Assembly (NCBI GenBank): GCA_029821875.1
Contig: JALGXW010000012.1
Location: 124,001-188,000, forward strand
Length of the DNA: 64,000 bases
Reading direction: 5' to 3'
From: Candidatus Hebobacterum abditum
GTDB taxonomy: Bacteria > Armatimonadota > Hebobacteria > Hebobacterales > Hebobacteraceae
This document shows, piece by piece, positions 32,421 to 40,750 of this stretch. Every line of letters begins with the position of its first letter. Within the stretch, counting starts at the first letter, position 1. The notes under the pieces are model-generated. The model had not been told where the DNA came from. It saw only the letters and a list, made by a program, of their open reading frames with translations, and did no database searches. Made by a program: the position numbers and the translations under genes.

Positions 32421-33124
32421 AGGGCCTGTATGGCTTCCTTCAGATTAAGCGCGCCTGTATAGAGCGCGCGCCCCACGATAGCTCCCGCGGCACCCGCCCT
32501 ATGGGCAGCGCGCAGATCATCAATGGTTGTGATGCCCCCGGAGGCGATGACAGAGGCATCGACGGATTCAGCCATCTCTCGCAAGGCCGGGATGTTCGTG
32601 CCCTTGAGCATTCCATCACTCTGAATGTCGGTGAACACGATCCATCGGAAGCCGAGAGCGACGAGCTTCTTCGCCAAATCGGTCGAGCGGACCTCGGTCG
32701 TGTCGAGCCAGCCGCGCACAGCCACGAAGCCGTCGCGGGAGTCGATGCCGGCGGCGACGGCCTCGCCGAACTCGACGACGAAGCTTGCCGCTGCCTCCGG
32801 GTCAAGCGCGGCCGTGCCGACGATCACCCGGTCCGTGCCTGTCTCGAAGGCCCGGCGGGCGGTGGCGACATCTCTTATGCCACCGCCAAGCTGGACGGGG
32901 ATGGAGACGGCCTCGCAGATGTCCCGAACAGCGTCTAGGTTGCGAGGAGCGCCTTCCCTCGCTCCGTCGAGGTCAACGATGTGGAGACGGGGCGCTCCCA
33001 GCGACTCCCACCTGCGCGCCATCGCGGGTGGATCATCGCCGAAGACGGTCTCACGGTCGTAGTCACCCTGGACGAGGTTGACACAGCGGCCGCCGCGGAG
33101 GTCGATGGCTGGGATGACCTCCAT
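32414..33124 (-). CDS. hisA: ProFAR isomerase
   Basis: 1-(5-phosphoribosyl)-5-[(5-phosphoribosylamino)methylideneamino]imidazole-4-carboxamide isomerase, the Amadori isomerisation step before HisHF. A 236-residue barrel with EVIPAIDLRGGRCVNLVQGDY (catalytic Asp8), VQLGGGIRDVATARRAFETGTDRVIVGTAA (phosphate site, two stretches), FTDIQSDGMLKGTN with the second catalytic Asp, and VIASGGITTIDDLRA. Its start overlaps the hisH stop as TGATG, so translation is coupled. Confidence 0.96.
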   Translation of the reverse strand: MEVIPAIDLRGGRCVNLVQGDYDRETVFGDDPPAMARRWESLGAPRLHIVDLDGAREGAPRNLDAVRDICEAVSIPVQLGGGIRDVATARRAFETGTDRVIVGTAALDPEAAASFVVEFGEAVAAGIDSRDGFVAVRGWLDTTEVRSTDLAKKLVALGFRWIVFTDIQSDGMLKGTNIPALREMAESVDASVIASGGITTIDDLRAAHRAGAAGAIVGRALYTGALNLKEAIQALC

Positions 33125-33777
33125 CAGGCCGGCGCATCCACGAGATGGACGAAGTTCGTCAGCATCTGCAGACCTACATCGCCGCTCTTCTCGGGATGAA
33201 ACTGCGATGCGAACACATTACCACGGGAGACGGCAGATGTGAACTCCATCCCATGATCGGTCACCACTGTAGTCCAGTCGGCACCGTCCGGAACGCAGTA
33301 GTAGGAGTGCACGAAGTAGGCCATCGCGTCTTCAGAAATGCCGTTGACGACCGGATGGTCTCTGACGACCTTCAGCCTGTTCCACCCCATGTGCGGCACC
33401 TTCAGGCCCGGGCTGTCGCCTTGCCGCTCGTACTGTGGCCCGCGGAACCGCACCACGCGCCCTGGTACGAGGTTCAGCCCGCGCACCGGTCCGAACTCCT
33501 CGCTCTCGGTGAACAGAAGTTGCAGGCCCAGGCAGATGCCGAGAAAGGGCCGGTCGGCGGTCACCCACTCCTTCACGAGTTGGTCGAAGCCGGCTTCGGA
33601 CAGTCGCTCCATCGCCTGGCCGAACGCGCCCACCCCTGGCAACACGAGCCCCTTTGCGCCCGCGGCCGCTTCGGGTGAGTCGATGACGCCGGCCTCTGCA
33701 CCCACGCGCTGGAGCGCCTTCTCGACACTGCGCAGGTTCCCCATCCCGTAATCGATGATCGCTATCTGCGGTTTCAT
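33124..33777 (-). CDS. hisH: Imidazole glycerol phosphate synthase, glutaminase subunit
   Basis: Class I glutamine amidotransferase that feeds ammonia to HisF. IAIIDYGMGNLRSVEKAL at the N-terminus, LPGVGAFGQAMERL, the nucleophile motif FLGICLGLQLLF, PHMGWNRL, FVHSYYC, and FASQFHPEKSGDVGLQML with the catalytic His and Glu. The 217 residues are normal. The start overlaps the fumB stop as ATGA. hisG, hisD, hisB, hisC and hisE are not in the window, so the his genes are split on this chromosome. Confidence 0.96.
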   Translation of the reverse strand: MKPQIAIIDYGMGNLRSVEKALQRVGAEAGVIDSPEAAAGAKGLVLPGVGAFGQAMERLSEAGFDQLVKEWVTADRPFLGICLGLQLLFTESEEFGPVRGLNLVPGRVVRFRGPQYERQGDSPGLKVPHMGWNRLKVVRDHPVVNGISEDAMAYFVHSYYCVPDGADWTTVVTDHGMEFTSAVSRGNVFASQFHPEKSGDVGLQMLTNFVHLVDAPA

Positions 33778-34349
33778 ACTCTCTGCCAGCGGGCCCTCGC
33801 GTCCGCGTAGGCGTCTCCGCCGTAACAGTCATTGATGACGACGACCGGGAACTGATCCACCTCCAGCCGACGGATGGCCTCTGTCCCCAGGTCCTCATAC
33901 GCCACCATTTCCACTGCGGTGATCTGCCTGGCGAGGAGCGCTCCCGCGCCGCCGAGGCCTCCGAAGTAGACCGCCCTGTGCTCCTTGAGCGCCTCGCGCA
34001 CCTCCTCGGAGCGCGGGCCCTTTCCGATCATGCCCTTGAGGCCGCGCTCGATCAGTGCTGGAGTATATCCGTCCATGCGGCTTCCGCTGGTCGGCCCGGC
34101 CGCGCCAATCACACGTCCGGGAGGCGCGGGAGTTGGTCCGACATAGTAGATGACCTGCCCGCGAAGGTCAAACGGCAGCTCCTCCCCTCTCTCGAGCGCT
34201 TCAGTCATGCGCTGGTGCGCCGCATCTCGAGCTGTGTAGACCACGCCCGTGATGAGAGCCGGCTGGCCGGCGCGCAGTGCCTGCACATCCTCGTCGGACA
34301 ATGGCGTCGTCAGACGAACTAGCGTTTCGCTTGGCTCGGGGACGGACAC
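33774..34349 (-). CDS. fumB: Class I fumarase, beta (C-terminal) subunit
   Basis: Beta chain of the two-subunit, [4Fe-4S]-dependent fumarate hydratase (tartrate dehydratase beta-type). The GTG at 34349 is used: GGGAG lies 7 nt upstream and the protein begins VSVPEPSETLVRLTTPLSDEDVQALRAG (two stretches), as expected. Further motifs are VVYTARDAAHQRM, IGAAGPTSGSRMDGYTPALI and GKGPRSEEV. It has 191 residues. The longer frame to 34445 lies inside fumA. It interconverts fumarate and malate together with the alpha chain; tartrate is a less likely substrate. Confidence 0.93.
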   Translation of the reverse strand: MSVPEPSETLVRLTTPLSDEDVQALRAGQPALITGVVYTARDAAHQRMTEALERGEELPFDLRGQVIYYVGPTPAPPGRVIGAAGPTSGSRMDGYTPALIERGLKGMIGKGPRSEEVREALKEHRAVYFGGLGGAGALLARQITAVEMVAYEDLGTEAIRRLEVDQFPVVVINDCYGGDAYADARARWQRV

Positions 34350-34353
34350 GAGT

Positions 34354-35199
34354 CTACTCCCACGTATACTCGGCGTGCCTGGCCGCGTGGCACTGCAGGT
34401 TGACGGCAACCGGCATGCTTGCGATGTGGCATGGCGCCGTCTCAACCTTCAACGCCAGGGCGGTGATGCGGCCGCCAACGCCCATTGGACCGATGCCGGT
34501 GCTGTTGATGGCGTCGAGCAGGTCCGCCTCCAGCTTCGCGGCGGCCGGGTCGGAGTTGGAGTCGTGCAGCGGACGCAGCAGCGCTTTCTTCGCGATCAGA
34601 GCGCACTGCTCGAAGCTCCCACCCAGCCCGACGCCGACGATGACCGGCGGGCAGGCGCTTGCCCCAGCTCTCTCGACCGTCTCCCTGACGAACTGCTTCA
34701 CAGCGGCCTCGCCGTCGGCGGGGGCCATCATCTTCAGGCGGCTCATGTTTTCCGATCCAGCCCCCTTGGCGGCGACTGTGATCTTCAGTGTCTCCCCAGG
34801 GACGATCTCGGTGTAGATGACCGGCGGCGTGTTGTCGCCCGTGTTGCATCGCTTGAGGGGGCTGTGTACGACTGACTTACGCAGATAGCCCGTCTCGTAG
34901 CCCTGGCGCACTCCCCCGGCGATGGCATCGGGCAGATGCCCGCCAGTCGCCTTCACACCCTCGCCCATCTCCACGAAGACGACGGCCAGGCCCGTGTCCT
35001 GGCACATAGGGATGGATTCATCGGCAGCCAGGCGAGCGTTTTCCAGGAGACGTGACAGCACGTCGCGGCCAAGCTGCGACTCCTCCCGCTCGCGGGCAGA
35101 CTCTATCGCAGCCACGACATCGGGAGGAAGCACAGTGCAGGCTCGAATGCAGAGCTCAGCGACCTTGGCCGCGATCTCTGTCGCAGGTACTTCCTTCAC
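34354..35199 (-). CDS. fumA: Class I fumarase, alpha (N-terminal) subunit
   Basis: Catalytic, cluster-bearing chain of the class I fumarase. Cysteines for the labile [4Fe-4S] centre are in PMCQDTGLAVVFV, LKRCNTGDNTPPVIYTE and GGSFEQCALIAKKALLR. The 281 residues are the usual alpha-chain length. GTG 35199 follows GAGAGG with a 7-nt spacer. It opens the fum-his operon behind the extended -10 promoter at 35230-35240. The oxygen-sensitive fumarase agrees with the anaerobic outlook of the other genes. Confidence 0.94.
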   Translation of the reverse strand: MKEVPATEIAAKVAELCIRACTVLPPDVVAAIESAREREESQLGRDVLSRLLENARLAADESIPMCQDTGLAVVFVEMGEGVKATGGHLPDAIAGGVRQGYETGYLRKSVVHSPLKRCNTGDNTPPVIYTEIVPGETLKITVAAKGAGSENMSRLKMMAPADGEAAVKQFVRETVERAGASACPPVIVGVGLGGSFEQCALIAKKALLRPLHDSNSDPAAAKLEADLLDAINSTGIGPMGVGGRITALALKVETAPCHIASMPVAVNLQCHAARHAEYTWE

Positions 35200-35229
35200 A
35201 CGCGCGCCTCTCCCCTACCCCACCGCTTC

Positions 35230-35240
35230 ATTATAGCACG
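35230..35240 (-). promoter_or_regulatory. Extended -10 promoter of the fum-his operon
   Basis: Minus strand CGTGCTATAAT: TATAAT (35235-35230) preceded by TGC. A TTGACA is present at 35249-35244 but only 8 nt away, too close to serve as its -35. Start of transcription near 35223, about 24 nt before fumA. Confidence 0.65.
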
Positions 35241-35264
35241 AGGTGTCAACCGTCCTGCCCGAGC

Positions 35265-35513
35265 CTACCGAGCGTGACCGGTCCTCCCGGTCTCCAGGCT
35301 GGTTCGGCCATCCTCGCGAACAGGCTCCCAGCCGTTGGCACCGTACTGGTAGACGCTGCCAGTGAAGCGGTTGATGCGATAAGCCCGTCCGTAGTTCAGG
35401 GTGTAGACGTGCTCGTATCGCCACGGCGTCGGCCAGATGAACAGAGCAAAGGCCAGTACGAACAGAATGGCCAGGACCAACACCACCCTCCAGTACCAGC
35501 CCCAGAATGCCAT
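35265..35513 (-). CDS. Small single-pass membrane protein
   Basis: 82 residues with one strong hydrophobic helix (about 8-26, VVLVLAILFVLAFALFI) after an aromatic N-terminus (MAFWGWYWR), then a short extracytoplasmic tail with tyrosine-rich YGRAYRINRFTGSVYQYGANG. No family recognised. It starts 5 nt after the preceding gene stops, so it is the last member of the four-gene run 38914-35265. The open frame upstream of 35513 is out of register with the neighbour and is not used. Confidence 0.65.
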   Translation of the reverse strand: MAFWGWYWRVVLVLAILFVLAFALFIWPTPWRYEHVYTLNYGRAYRINRFTGSVYQYGANGWEPVREDGRTSLETGRTGHAR

Positions 35514-35518
35514 CTCTT

Positions 35519-35920
35519 CTACTCGACCTTCTCGTAGAGAAACGTCCCGGGCGGGATCGGCCCGCCGGTGTGGTTGAACATGATCCCCTCGCGGACCCAC
35601 TGGTAGCTCCCCTCGATCCTGTCGTCGCCTCGCCGCGGCATGCGCTGGAGAATACTGATGGAGATCCTGCGCTCCTCGGTGGACATGGTCCATTCCATCT
35701 CCAGGGGCCGGCTCTCGCTGGCCTGGGTGTGGTCCCAGTAGGTCACGGCGCCGGTGCCGTCGGCCCGGAACACGAGGCTGCGGGACTCCGGTTTGTCGGT
35801 GACGAGCCGCCAGGTCCCGATGAGACGGTTTCGCTGGGGCGTGGGAGCAAGCTGGTAGAAGACATAGGCGCCGGCCCCCAGGAGGACGAGAAGCAGGACT
35901 ATGATCCCCGATCGTGTCAT
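35519..35920 (-). CDS. Membrane-anchored lipocalin-like small protein
   Basis: 133 residues: an N-terminal anchor or uncleaved signal (MTRSGIIVLLLVLLGAGAYVFY) and a strand-rich body GTWRLVTDKPESRSLVFRAD..GAVTYWDHT, EMEWTMSTEERRISISIL. This resembles bacterial lipocalin-like or META-type proteins that start with G[TK]W. No exact family assigned. Gap of 5 nt to the upstream beta-helix gene and 5 nt to the next small membrane protein. Confidence 0.65.
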   Translation of the reverse strand: MTRSGIIVLLLVLLGAGAYVFYQLAPTPQRNRLIGTWRLVTDKPESRSLVFRADGTGAVTYWDHTQASESRPLEMEWTMSTEERRISISILQRMPRRGDDRIEGSYQWVREGIMFNHTGGPIPPGTFLYEKVE

Positions 35921-35925
35921 CGCCT

Positions 35926-37443
35926 CTAGTCCGCCGGCCTTTCGTGCGCGCCTCTGTCCGTCCCGCTCCCGGTCGGGACCGGATTGCCCCAGTAGTCCCG
36001 GCCGCCGTTCTCCGGGACCCTCATCCCGGAGTCAATGCACGGCGACCCCGCCTGGAGTTGATAGCCGTCCGCCGTGTCTCGCCCTGTCTCGCCAGTGCCG
36101 GGCGCCACGAGCATGGGATCGTCTGTGATCTTGTGCGGGTCGTCCGGCTCAGTGGCATCGTGATATCCGTAGAAGACGTTGTGGTCGAACACATTGTTCG
36201 TGCTCTTGCCGAGGTTGAAGCCGCTCTTGCCGAGGTTGTAGAAGACGTTGTTGTTGTAGTGGATGCTGTCCGGCCACATCCCGTCCTGGTTGTGCCAGAT
36301 CATCAAGGGATCACTCTTCCCCTCGCCGACGTAGATGGTGTTGTTGTAGATCTTGGCGTTCGTGACCTTGCCCCCTACCTGAAAGATCCGCGCTCCATCG
36401 TTCTGGCTGATGTTGTAGCGCACTATGGAGCCGTCGTTGAACCGCCGCGGGCTCGGGTCGCCCGACTCGCAGAGCAGGATGAGGCCGCCCTCGTTGTCGT
36501 GGCTGTAGTTGTACTGCACGATTGTCCGGTTCGTCATGCCGTCGATGTCATAGGCCTGACCGTCCTTGGTCGTGCGCGTGAGGTAGGCCTCATTGAACTG
36601 GATGATCGCGTCATCGGTCTCCCAGACCCAGATGGCGACATTCCACGTGTCCGACCGCGCATTGCAGCGGCTGGCGACGTTGTGCTCGATCAGCGGTGCG
36701 TCGGCCATGCAGGCGATGATGCCATCTCCGCCGATGTCGCTGAGGACATTGTTGCGGATGACGAGCTTCGTGTAGGGCGCCCACTCGCGCCTCCCACCTC
36801 GGCCCCAGTCCGTCCAAGTCTTGATGCCGCTCCTGTCGCAGCCGTGGACGTGGCAGCCCTCGATAAGGACGTCGTGGAAGTTGGTGCGGACGTCGCTGCC
36901 GATGACATCGAACAGAATCCCGGCGTTGCACTTCCCCCCATCGCGTCCATCGAGGTTGGCGCCGTTGACGTCGTGCACGTCCAGACCGCGGAGGTGGACG
37001 TGACTCAGGACGCCGGCGTTCTCGCCGAGCACTCTCACCCCGGCCCTCGGCGCGGGCCCGTCCGGTCCCAGGTTCGTGACTTCGAGATCGTTGATCTCCC
37101 AGTGCTGCTGGTTGTAGAGCCGCACTGCCTCGAAGAACTTGCCCTCGCCCTGAACGGCCGGCTTCTCTCCCTCGCCGTAGGCGTCTACAATGATCGGGCG
37201 GCCATCTTCGCCCGATCCCTTCGGCCAGAGCTGTCCCTTCCACGAACAGCCCGACTTCAGCAGGATGGTGTCGCCGGGTGCGAAGGTGGTGGCGTTGACC
37301 TTGCCGAGAGTACGCCAGGGCGACTGCTGAGTCAGGCCATCTCTGGCATCGTCACCTTGCTCCGCGTCGACGTGATACGCTGCCGCCAGGGCCACCGACC
37401 CTGCCATCCCCAACAGGACGACCACGGCGAACTGAAGTGCCAT
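35926..37443 (-). CDS. Secreted right-handed parallel beta-helix protein
   Basis: 505 residues. A signal peptide (MALQFAVVVLLGMAGSVALA) is followed by YHVDAEQGDDARDGLTQQSPWRTL, the typical entry sequence of bacterial beta-helix (pectate-lyase-like) surface proteins. Multiple turns with asparagine ladders follow (LVIRNNVLSDIGGDGI, IVQYNYSHDNEGGLIL, IVRYNISQNDGARIF, AKIYNNTIYVGEG, IHYNNNVFYNL, NVFDHNVFYG), ending in SPCIDSGMRVPENGGRDYWGNPV. Likely extracellular polysaccharide binding or cleavage; catalytic residues cannot be assigned by eye. ATG 37443 (GAGAGG 9 nt upstream) is chosen, so the gene starts inside the previous gene, overlapping it by 92 nt. Confidence 0.85.
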   Translation of the reverse strand: MALQFAVVVLLGMAGSVALAAAYHVDAEQGDDARDGLTQQSPWRTLGKVNATTFAPGDTILLKSGCSWKGQLWPKGSGEDGRPIIVDAYGEGEKPAVQGEGKFFEAVRLYNQQHWEINDLEVTNLGPDGPAPRAGVRVLGENAGVLSHVHLRGLDVHDVNGANLDGRDGGKCNAGILFDVIGSDVRTNFHDVLIEGCHVHGCDRSGIKTWTDWGRGGRREWAPYTKLVIRNNVLSDIGGDGIIACMADAPLIEHNVASRCNARSDTWNVAIWVWETDDAIIQFNEAYLTRTTKDGQAYDIDGMTNRTIVQYNYSHDNEGGLILLCESGDPSPRRFNDGSIVRYNISQNDGARIFQVGGKVTNAKIYNNTIYVGEGKSDPLMIWHNQDGMWPDSIHYNNNVFYNLGKSGFNLGKSTNNVFDHNVFYGYHDATEPDDPHKITDDPMLVAPGTGETGRDTADGYQLQAGSPCIDSGMRVPENGGRDYWGNPVPTGSGTDRGAHERPAD

Positions 37444-38914
37444 AGCGAAATCCCTCTCTGCGTTGACTCTCTGCCTCTTCTTCTGCGCGCTGCCTCTCCT
37501 GCTCCTCCCAGTCGGCCGCTCGTTCTGCTGCCTGCTCTCTCGCTCGTAGCGGGTCGCAGATGAAGGTGATGTCATAGGGGCCGTCCTCCCACGACATACC
37601 GGCTCGCGGATTGTAGGGCGTACCCTTGTTGTCGGCCATGTTCGGGCCGACGCTCCAGACGGCGAAGCTGTCGCCTTCCCTGCGGTAATGATAGGGCTTG
37701 CCGCTGAACGGGTCTGTCGGCAGCTCCCAGCCGTCGGCCGCCAGCTCGGACAGCCATTCCGGGTATCTGCCGTGCTCAGCTCGGTAGGCCTTCGCCGCGA
37801 GCGCGATCTGAGCGGCCCCTACCTGTGCTGATGCCCTCTCCATCGACAGCGCAGCACGCCTAAACACCGGCACTATCATCGATGTAAGGACATGTCGCGC
37901 GGGGTGTTCGTAGTCGAGCCGCTGCATTTCATCTCTCGATTGGGGCCAAGGCAGGTCGATTGCTTCGATGTTCGCGTTCAGGTGTCGCATGAAGGCCGCC
38001 TCGTCGAGGTTGAACAGCGGCCGCCCCAGGGTCGGGTAGAAGGAGAGCATCAGCCTCCCCGGCCCCACGTAGGGCGCAGCGTCGGGTGGATCAGAGAAAG
38101 CCCGGCCCAGGGCACCTCTGCCCGCTCGGATGTCCTCGAAGAACTGAATGCCCAACGCGCGCTCACCCATGAGGGCGCGGCGCATGGACTCTGTTTTGCT
38201 TGTTGATGCGAGCTGGTCAAACAGCGTCCTGCAGGCTTCCGGGCTTGGCTGTCCAAGGGACAGCGATTCCTCGAGTGCCATAGCGCCAATTCCCTGCACG
38301 GCATAGCCGACGAGCGCGCCGATTATAACGGGGTCGGCCTTGGCATGTTCGGCGATCCCAAAGATTGCGCCGCACGACCGCAGGGCCTCGTCGTGGTCTC
38401 CCTCGGCGGTGAGCACATACGAGTCCATGGACAGCAGCCTGGCGGCCGATCGCATCCGGCCGAAGTGAGGGAAGACGAGGGTGTGCCCCGGCGCGTTGTA
38501 GTCGATCGGCCACGCGCAGTGCGGAGTCTCCGCGGCCTCGATTAGCAGGCGAATGCTCGTGCTCTGCTGATCGATGACCTCTCTGCCGAGGTCGACGTCC
38601 GCCCGCCCGTGGTCGACGTCGAGGTCTCCCAGGGTCAGGAAGTCGAAGGCAGTCTGGTAGGTCAGGGCGGCGTTCTTCTCGTCCGGTGGCACTTCAGGGG
38701 CAAGCTCTGCCACCGTCAGGGGCTCTCCTCGGTTGCGGATCGCGTTGAGCTCCGCTTCGAGTTCCCTTCCGGTCCGAGCGGTCATCACCGCCCACAGGAT
38801 GGCCAGCAGCGCGAGAGCGATGAGCCAGAAGCGGCAGGACCACCTGAGCACCCGCCACAGCCACCGCGCGAAGCGTCGTCCCCGAGAGGCCTGATCTTGA
38901 GGTGCTTCTGTCAT
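37352..38914 (-). CDS. Membrane-anchored protein with pilin-like (GspG-type) C-terminal segment
   Basis: 520 residues with a basic N-terminus and one membrane helix (about 29-45, FWLIALALLAILWAVM), then a large helical extracytoplasmic domain. Near residue 365-440 lies AKAYRAEHGRYPEWLSELAADGWELPTDPFSGKPYHYRR (two stretches), the motif seen in the C-terminal part of type II secretion major pseudopilins and in many planctomycete/armatimonad-type secreted proteins. The last 90 residues are charged, coiled-coil-like and Arg-rich, and the 3' end overlaps the beta-helix gene. ATG 38914 has GGAGGGAGG upstream. Function unknown. Confidence 0.75.
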   Translation of the reverse strand: MTEAPQDQASRGRRFARWLWRVLRWSCRFWLIALALLAILWAVMTARTGRELEAELNAIRNRGEPLTVAELAPEVPPDEKNAALTYQTAFDFLTLGDLDVDHGRADVDLGREVIDQQSTSIRLLIEAAETPHCAWPIDYNAPGHTLVFPHFGRMRSAARLLSMDSYVLTAEGDHDEALRSCGAIFGIAEHAKADPVIIGALVGYAVQGIGAMALEESLSLGQPSPEACRTLFDQLASTSKTESMRRALMGERALGIQFFEDIRAGRGALGRAFSDPPDAAPYVGPGRLMLSFYPTLGRPLFNLDEAAFMRHLNANIEAIDLPWPQSRDEMQRLDYEHPARHVLTSMIVPVFRRAALSMERASAQVGAAQIALAAKAYRAEHGRYPEWLSELAADGWELPTDPFSGKPYHYRREGDSFAVWSVGPNMADNKGTPYNPRAGMSWEDGPYDITFICDPLRAREQAAERAADWEEQERQRAEEEAESQRREGFRYGTSVRRGRPVGDGRVGGPGGSVSRRRGAR

Positions 38915-39030
38915 TCCCTCCCTCCGGAGGTGTTAGACGCGTGCGGCAAGCGGCGAGTTCTCACAACCGATCACGACTTCCCCGATTCGCCTCTCAGAGG
39001 CGACAGACCTGGTAGTTGGCGTGGCCCGGC

Positions 39031-39059
39031 TTGACCCCCCACATGCCATATGCTATATT
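39031..39059 (+). promoter_or_regulatory. Strong promoter of the methyltransferase/QueG-like/HAD cassette
   Basis: TTGACC (39031-39036), 17-nt spacer, TATATT (39054-39059) preceded by TGC, so both -35 and extended -10 are present. Start of transcription near 39066, leaving a leader of about 178 nt. Confidence 0.7.
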
Positions 39060-39191
39060 GGCTGCGAGATGGAAGCCACAGTGGGCATTCTGAAGCGTCT
39101 TACCAGCTGGCACCATGCTGTCGGCCTTGTCGCGCGCACGCCTGTCGGTCGGCCCATCTGAAAGCCATACGGAACCAGATCGCACGCAACA

Positions 39192-39223
39192 CGACCACAG
39201 GCACAGACGAAGGCCTGTGGTCG
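39192..39223 (+). promoter_or_regulatory. Leader stem-loop before the methyltransferase gene
   Basis: CGACCACAGGC (39192-39202), 10-nt loop, GCCTGTGGTCG (39213-39223): a perfect 11-bp hairpin ending 20 nt before the start codon and close to the GGGGGA ribosome binding site. It could control translation or be an attenuator; no known riboswitch recognised. Confidence 0.5.
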
Positions 39224-39243
39224 ATGCATTCCGGGGGACACTG

Positions 39244-40017
39244 ATGCCCGACAAAGCTGACTACTCAGAGATTGCCGAGGTTTATGACGAGGTTCGGGGC
39301 GATGATCTGCCGCACATCGCTTGGTGGCAGGCGAAGATCGCTGCTGAGGGGCGACTCGGTCCAGGCAAGAGGCTGATAGACCTGGGCTGTGGCACCGGCC
39401 GTTGGACGATTCCGCTGGCGAGACGTAGCGGATGCGAGGTCGTGGGTGTCGACAGCTCGCGGGAGATGCTCCAGAAGGCACGCGAGAAGGATGTGGACGG
39501 TCGCGTGCAATGGGTCGAGGGCGATGTCGAGCGGCTGAGATTCGAACCTGACAGCTTCGACTGCGCCCTCATGGTGCTCATGCTGCATCACCTGAAGGAC
39601 CATCTCGCCACCTTCCGGGGTGTCTACAAGATCCTGCGGCCGGGCGGGGTGTTCCTGATTCGCCAGGGGACGCTGGAGCAGATCCTCAGCGACCCGATGC
39701 ACCGGTTCTTTCCCGAGGCTGTCACCATTGACCGGAAGCGCACGCCGTTCCGCATGGAAATCGAGTCGTGGCTGGCACAGGCGGGGTTCGATCCCGTGCA
39801 AGTAGAGACGCTCAAGCAGCACACCTATGCCACCAACATGCGCATGCTGGAGGAGTTCCAGAAGCGGGTGTGTTCGGCGCTGAGGATGATCGACGAAGAT
39901 GCGTACGAGGCGGGAATGGCGCGGCTGACGGAGCACCTGCGGCGGCACATCGACGATTCATCGGTGCGCGATTCGCTTTTCACACTCTTCGTTGCGAGGA
40001 AGCCGGATGACCGCTGA
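39244..40017 (+). CDS. Class I SAM-dependent methyltransferase
   Basis: 257 residues with the full Rossmann methyltransferase core: GKRLIDLGCGTGRWTIPLARR (motif I), VVGVDSSREMLQKAREK (motif II), VEGDVERLRFEPDSFDCALMVLMLHHLKD (motifs III-IV, two stretches) and ILRPGGVFLIRQGT (motif V). The C-terminal part (PFRMEIESWLAQAGFDPVQVETLKQ) resembles small-molecule methyltransferases of the Methyltransf_11 type. ATG 39244 has GGGGGA 5 nt upstream. First gene of a four-gene cassette in which each gene overlaps the next. Substrate unknown. Confidence 0.85.
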   Translation: MPDKADYSEIAEVYDEVRGDDLPHIAWWQAKIAAEGRLGPGKRLIDLGCGTGRWTIPLARRSGCEVVGVDSSREMLQKAREKDVDGRVQWVEGDVERLRFEPDSFDCALMVLMLHHLKDHLATFRGVYKILRPGGVFLIRQGTLEQILSDPMHRFFPEAVTIDRKRTPFRMEIESWLAQAGFDPVQVETLKQHTYATNMRMLEEFQKRVCSALRMIDEDAYEAGMARLTEHLRRHIDDSSVRDSLFTLFVARKPDDR

Positions 40018-40750
40018 GTCACAGAGCATGGAGGAGTTGGCGAGGAGCATCAAGGGCCTCGCGGGCGCGAGCACAGCAGACCTCGTCGGCATCGCCCCAG
40101 GCTCCGAGTTCTCAGCAGCGGAGCTGGGAGAGCTTGGGGAGGCGTTCGGCGAGGTGAAGTCGATTGTCGTGCTCGCGCAGAGGATTGTTGATCCAGTCCA
40201 AATGGTCCGCTTCTACGCAGGCCAAGCCTATCAAGAGTCGCACGTGGCGACCTCGTTTGCGGATGCGATGCTGAAGAGCACGTGTTGGCAAGTGGTCGAG
40301 GTGCTCCACCAGGCCGGCGTTCGAGCGGCCGCCCCGCGCAATCTTCGCTATGGCGACGCGGCCCCTCGGCACAGTCTGTCGTTCAAGAAGGCCGCCGTGC
40401 TGGCCGGCTTCGGCGCGTTTGGCAGGAACCAGCTCGTCATCCATCCCAAGTGGGGACCCTGGATGATGCTCCGGACTGTGGTCACGGACGCACCGCTGCC
40501 ACCCGACGCGCCAATGGACTTCGCACCGTGTGACCACTGCAGCCGGTGTCTACAGGCTTGCCCGGCTGGCGCTCTGTCAGAGAACGGAATCGACCGAGAT
40601 GCTTGCCGGGATCAGGCCGGATACGTGCGCCAGAGCTCAACTGTAATCCGCCTGTCACCGCACGGCCGAATCAACTGTGACGAATGCCTGCGGGCCTGCC
40701 CCATCGGGGCGGCCCCGCCGCGGCTCGCGCTCGCGGAGGCCGGATCATGA
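40007..40750 (+). CDS. QueG-like iron-sulfur protein
   Basis: 247 residues related to epoxyqueuosine reductase and other 4Fe-4S/corrinoid reductases. Segments include ADLVGIAPGSEFS (near residue 26), IVVLAQRI, LAGFGAFGRNQLVIHPKWGPWMMLRTVVTDAPLP (two stretches), then CDHCSRCLQACPAGAL and CDECLRACPIGAAP, which supply two [4Fe-4S] clusters. It is shorter than QueG (about 350-380) and lacks the C-terminal HEAT-like repeats, so a role other than queuosine synthesis is likely. ATG 40007 with GAGG 7 nt upstream overlaps the methyltransferase end by 11 nt; the stop overlaps the HAD gene as ATGA. Confidence 0.8.
   Translation: MTAESQSMEELARSIKGLAGASTADLVGIAPGSEFSAAELGELGEAFGEVKSIVVLAQRIVDPVQMVRFYAGQAYQESHVATSFADAMLKSTCWQVVEVLHQAGVRAAAPRNLRYGDAAPRHSLSFKKAAVLAGFGAFGRNQLVIHPKWGPWMMLRTVVTDAPLPPDAPMDFAPCDHCSRCLQACPAGALSENGIDRDACRDQAGYVRQSSTVIRLSPHGRINCDECLRACPIGAAPPRLALAEAGS

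Noticed and set aside
35244-35249. TTGACA as -35 of the fumA promoter
   Set aside because: Only 8 nt from the TATAAT; cannot pair with it. It might be chance.
35914-37563. 549-codon open frame antisense to the beta-helix gene
   Set aside because: Mirror of a gene with a signal peptide and repeat ladder; the plus-strand translation is low-complexity Val/Asp/Leu.
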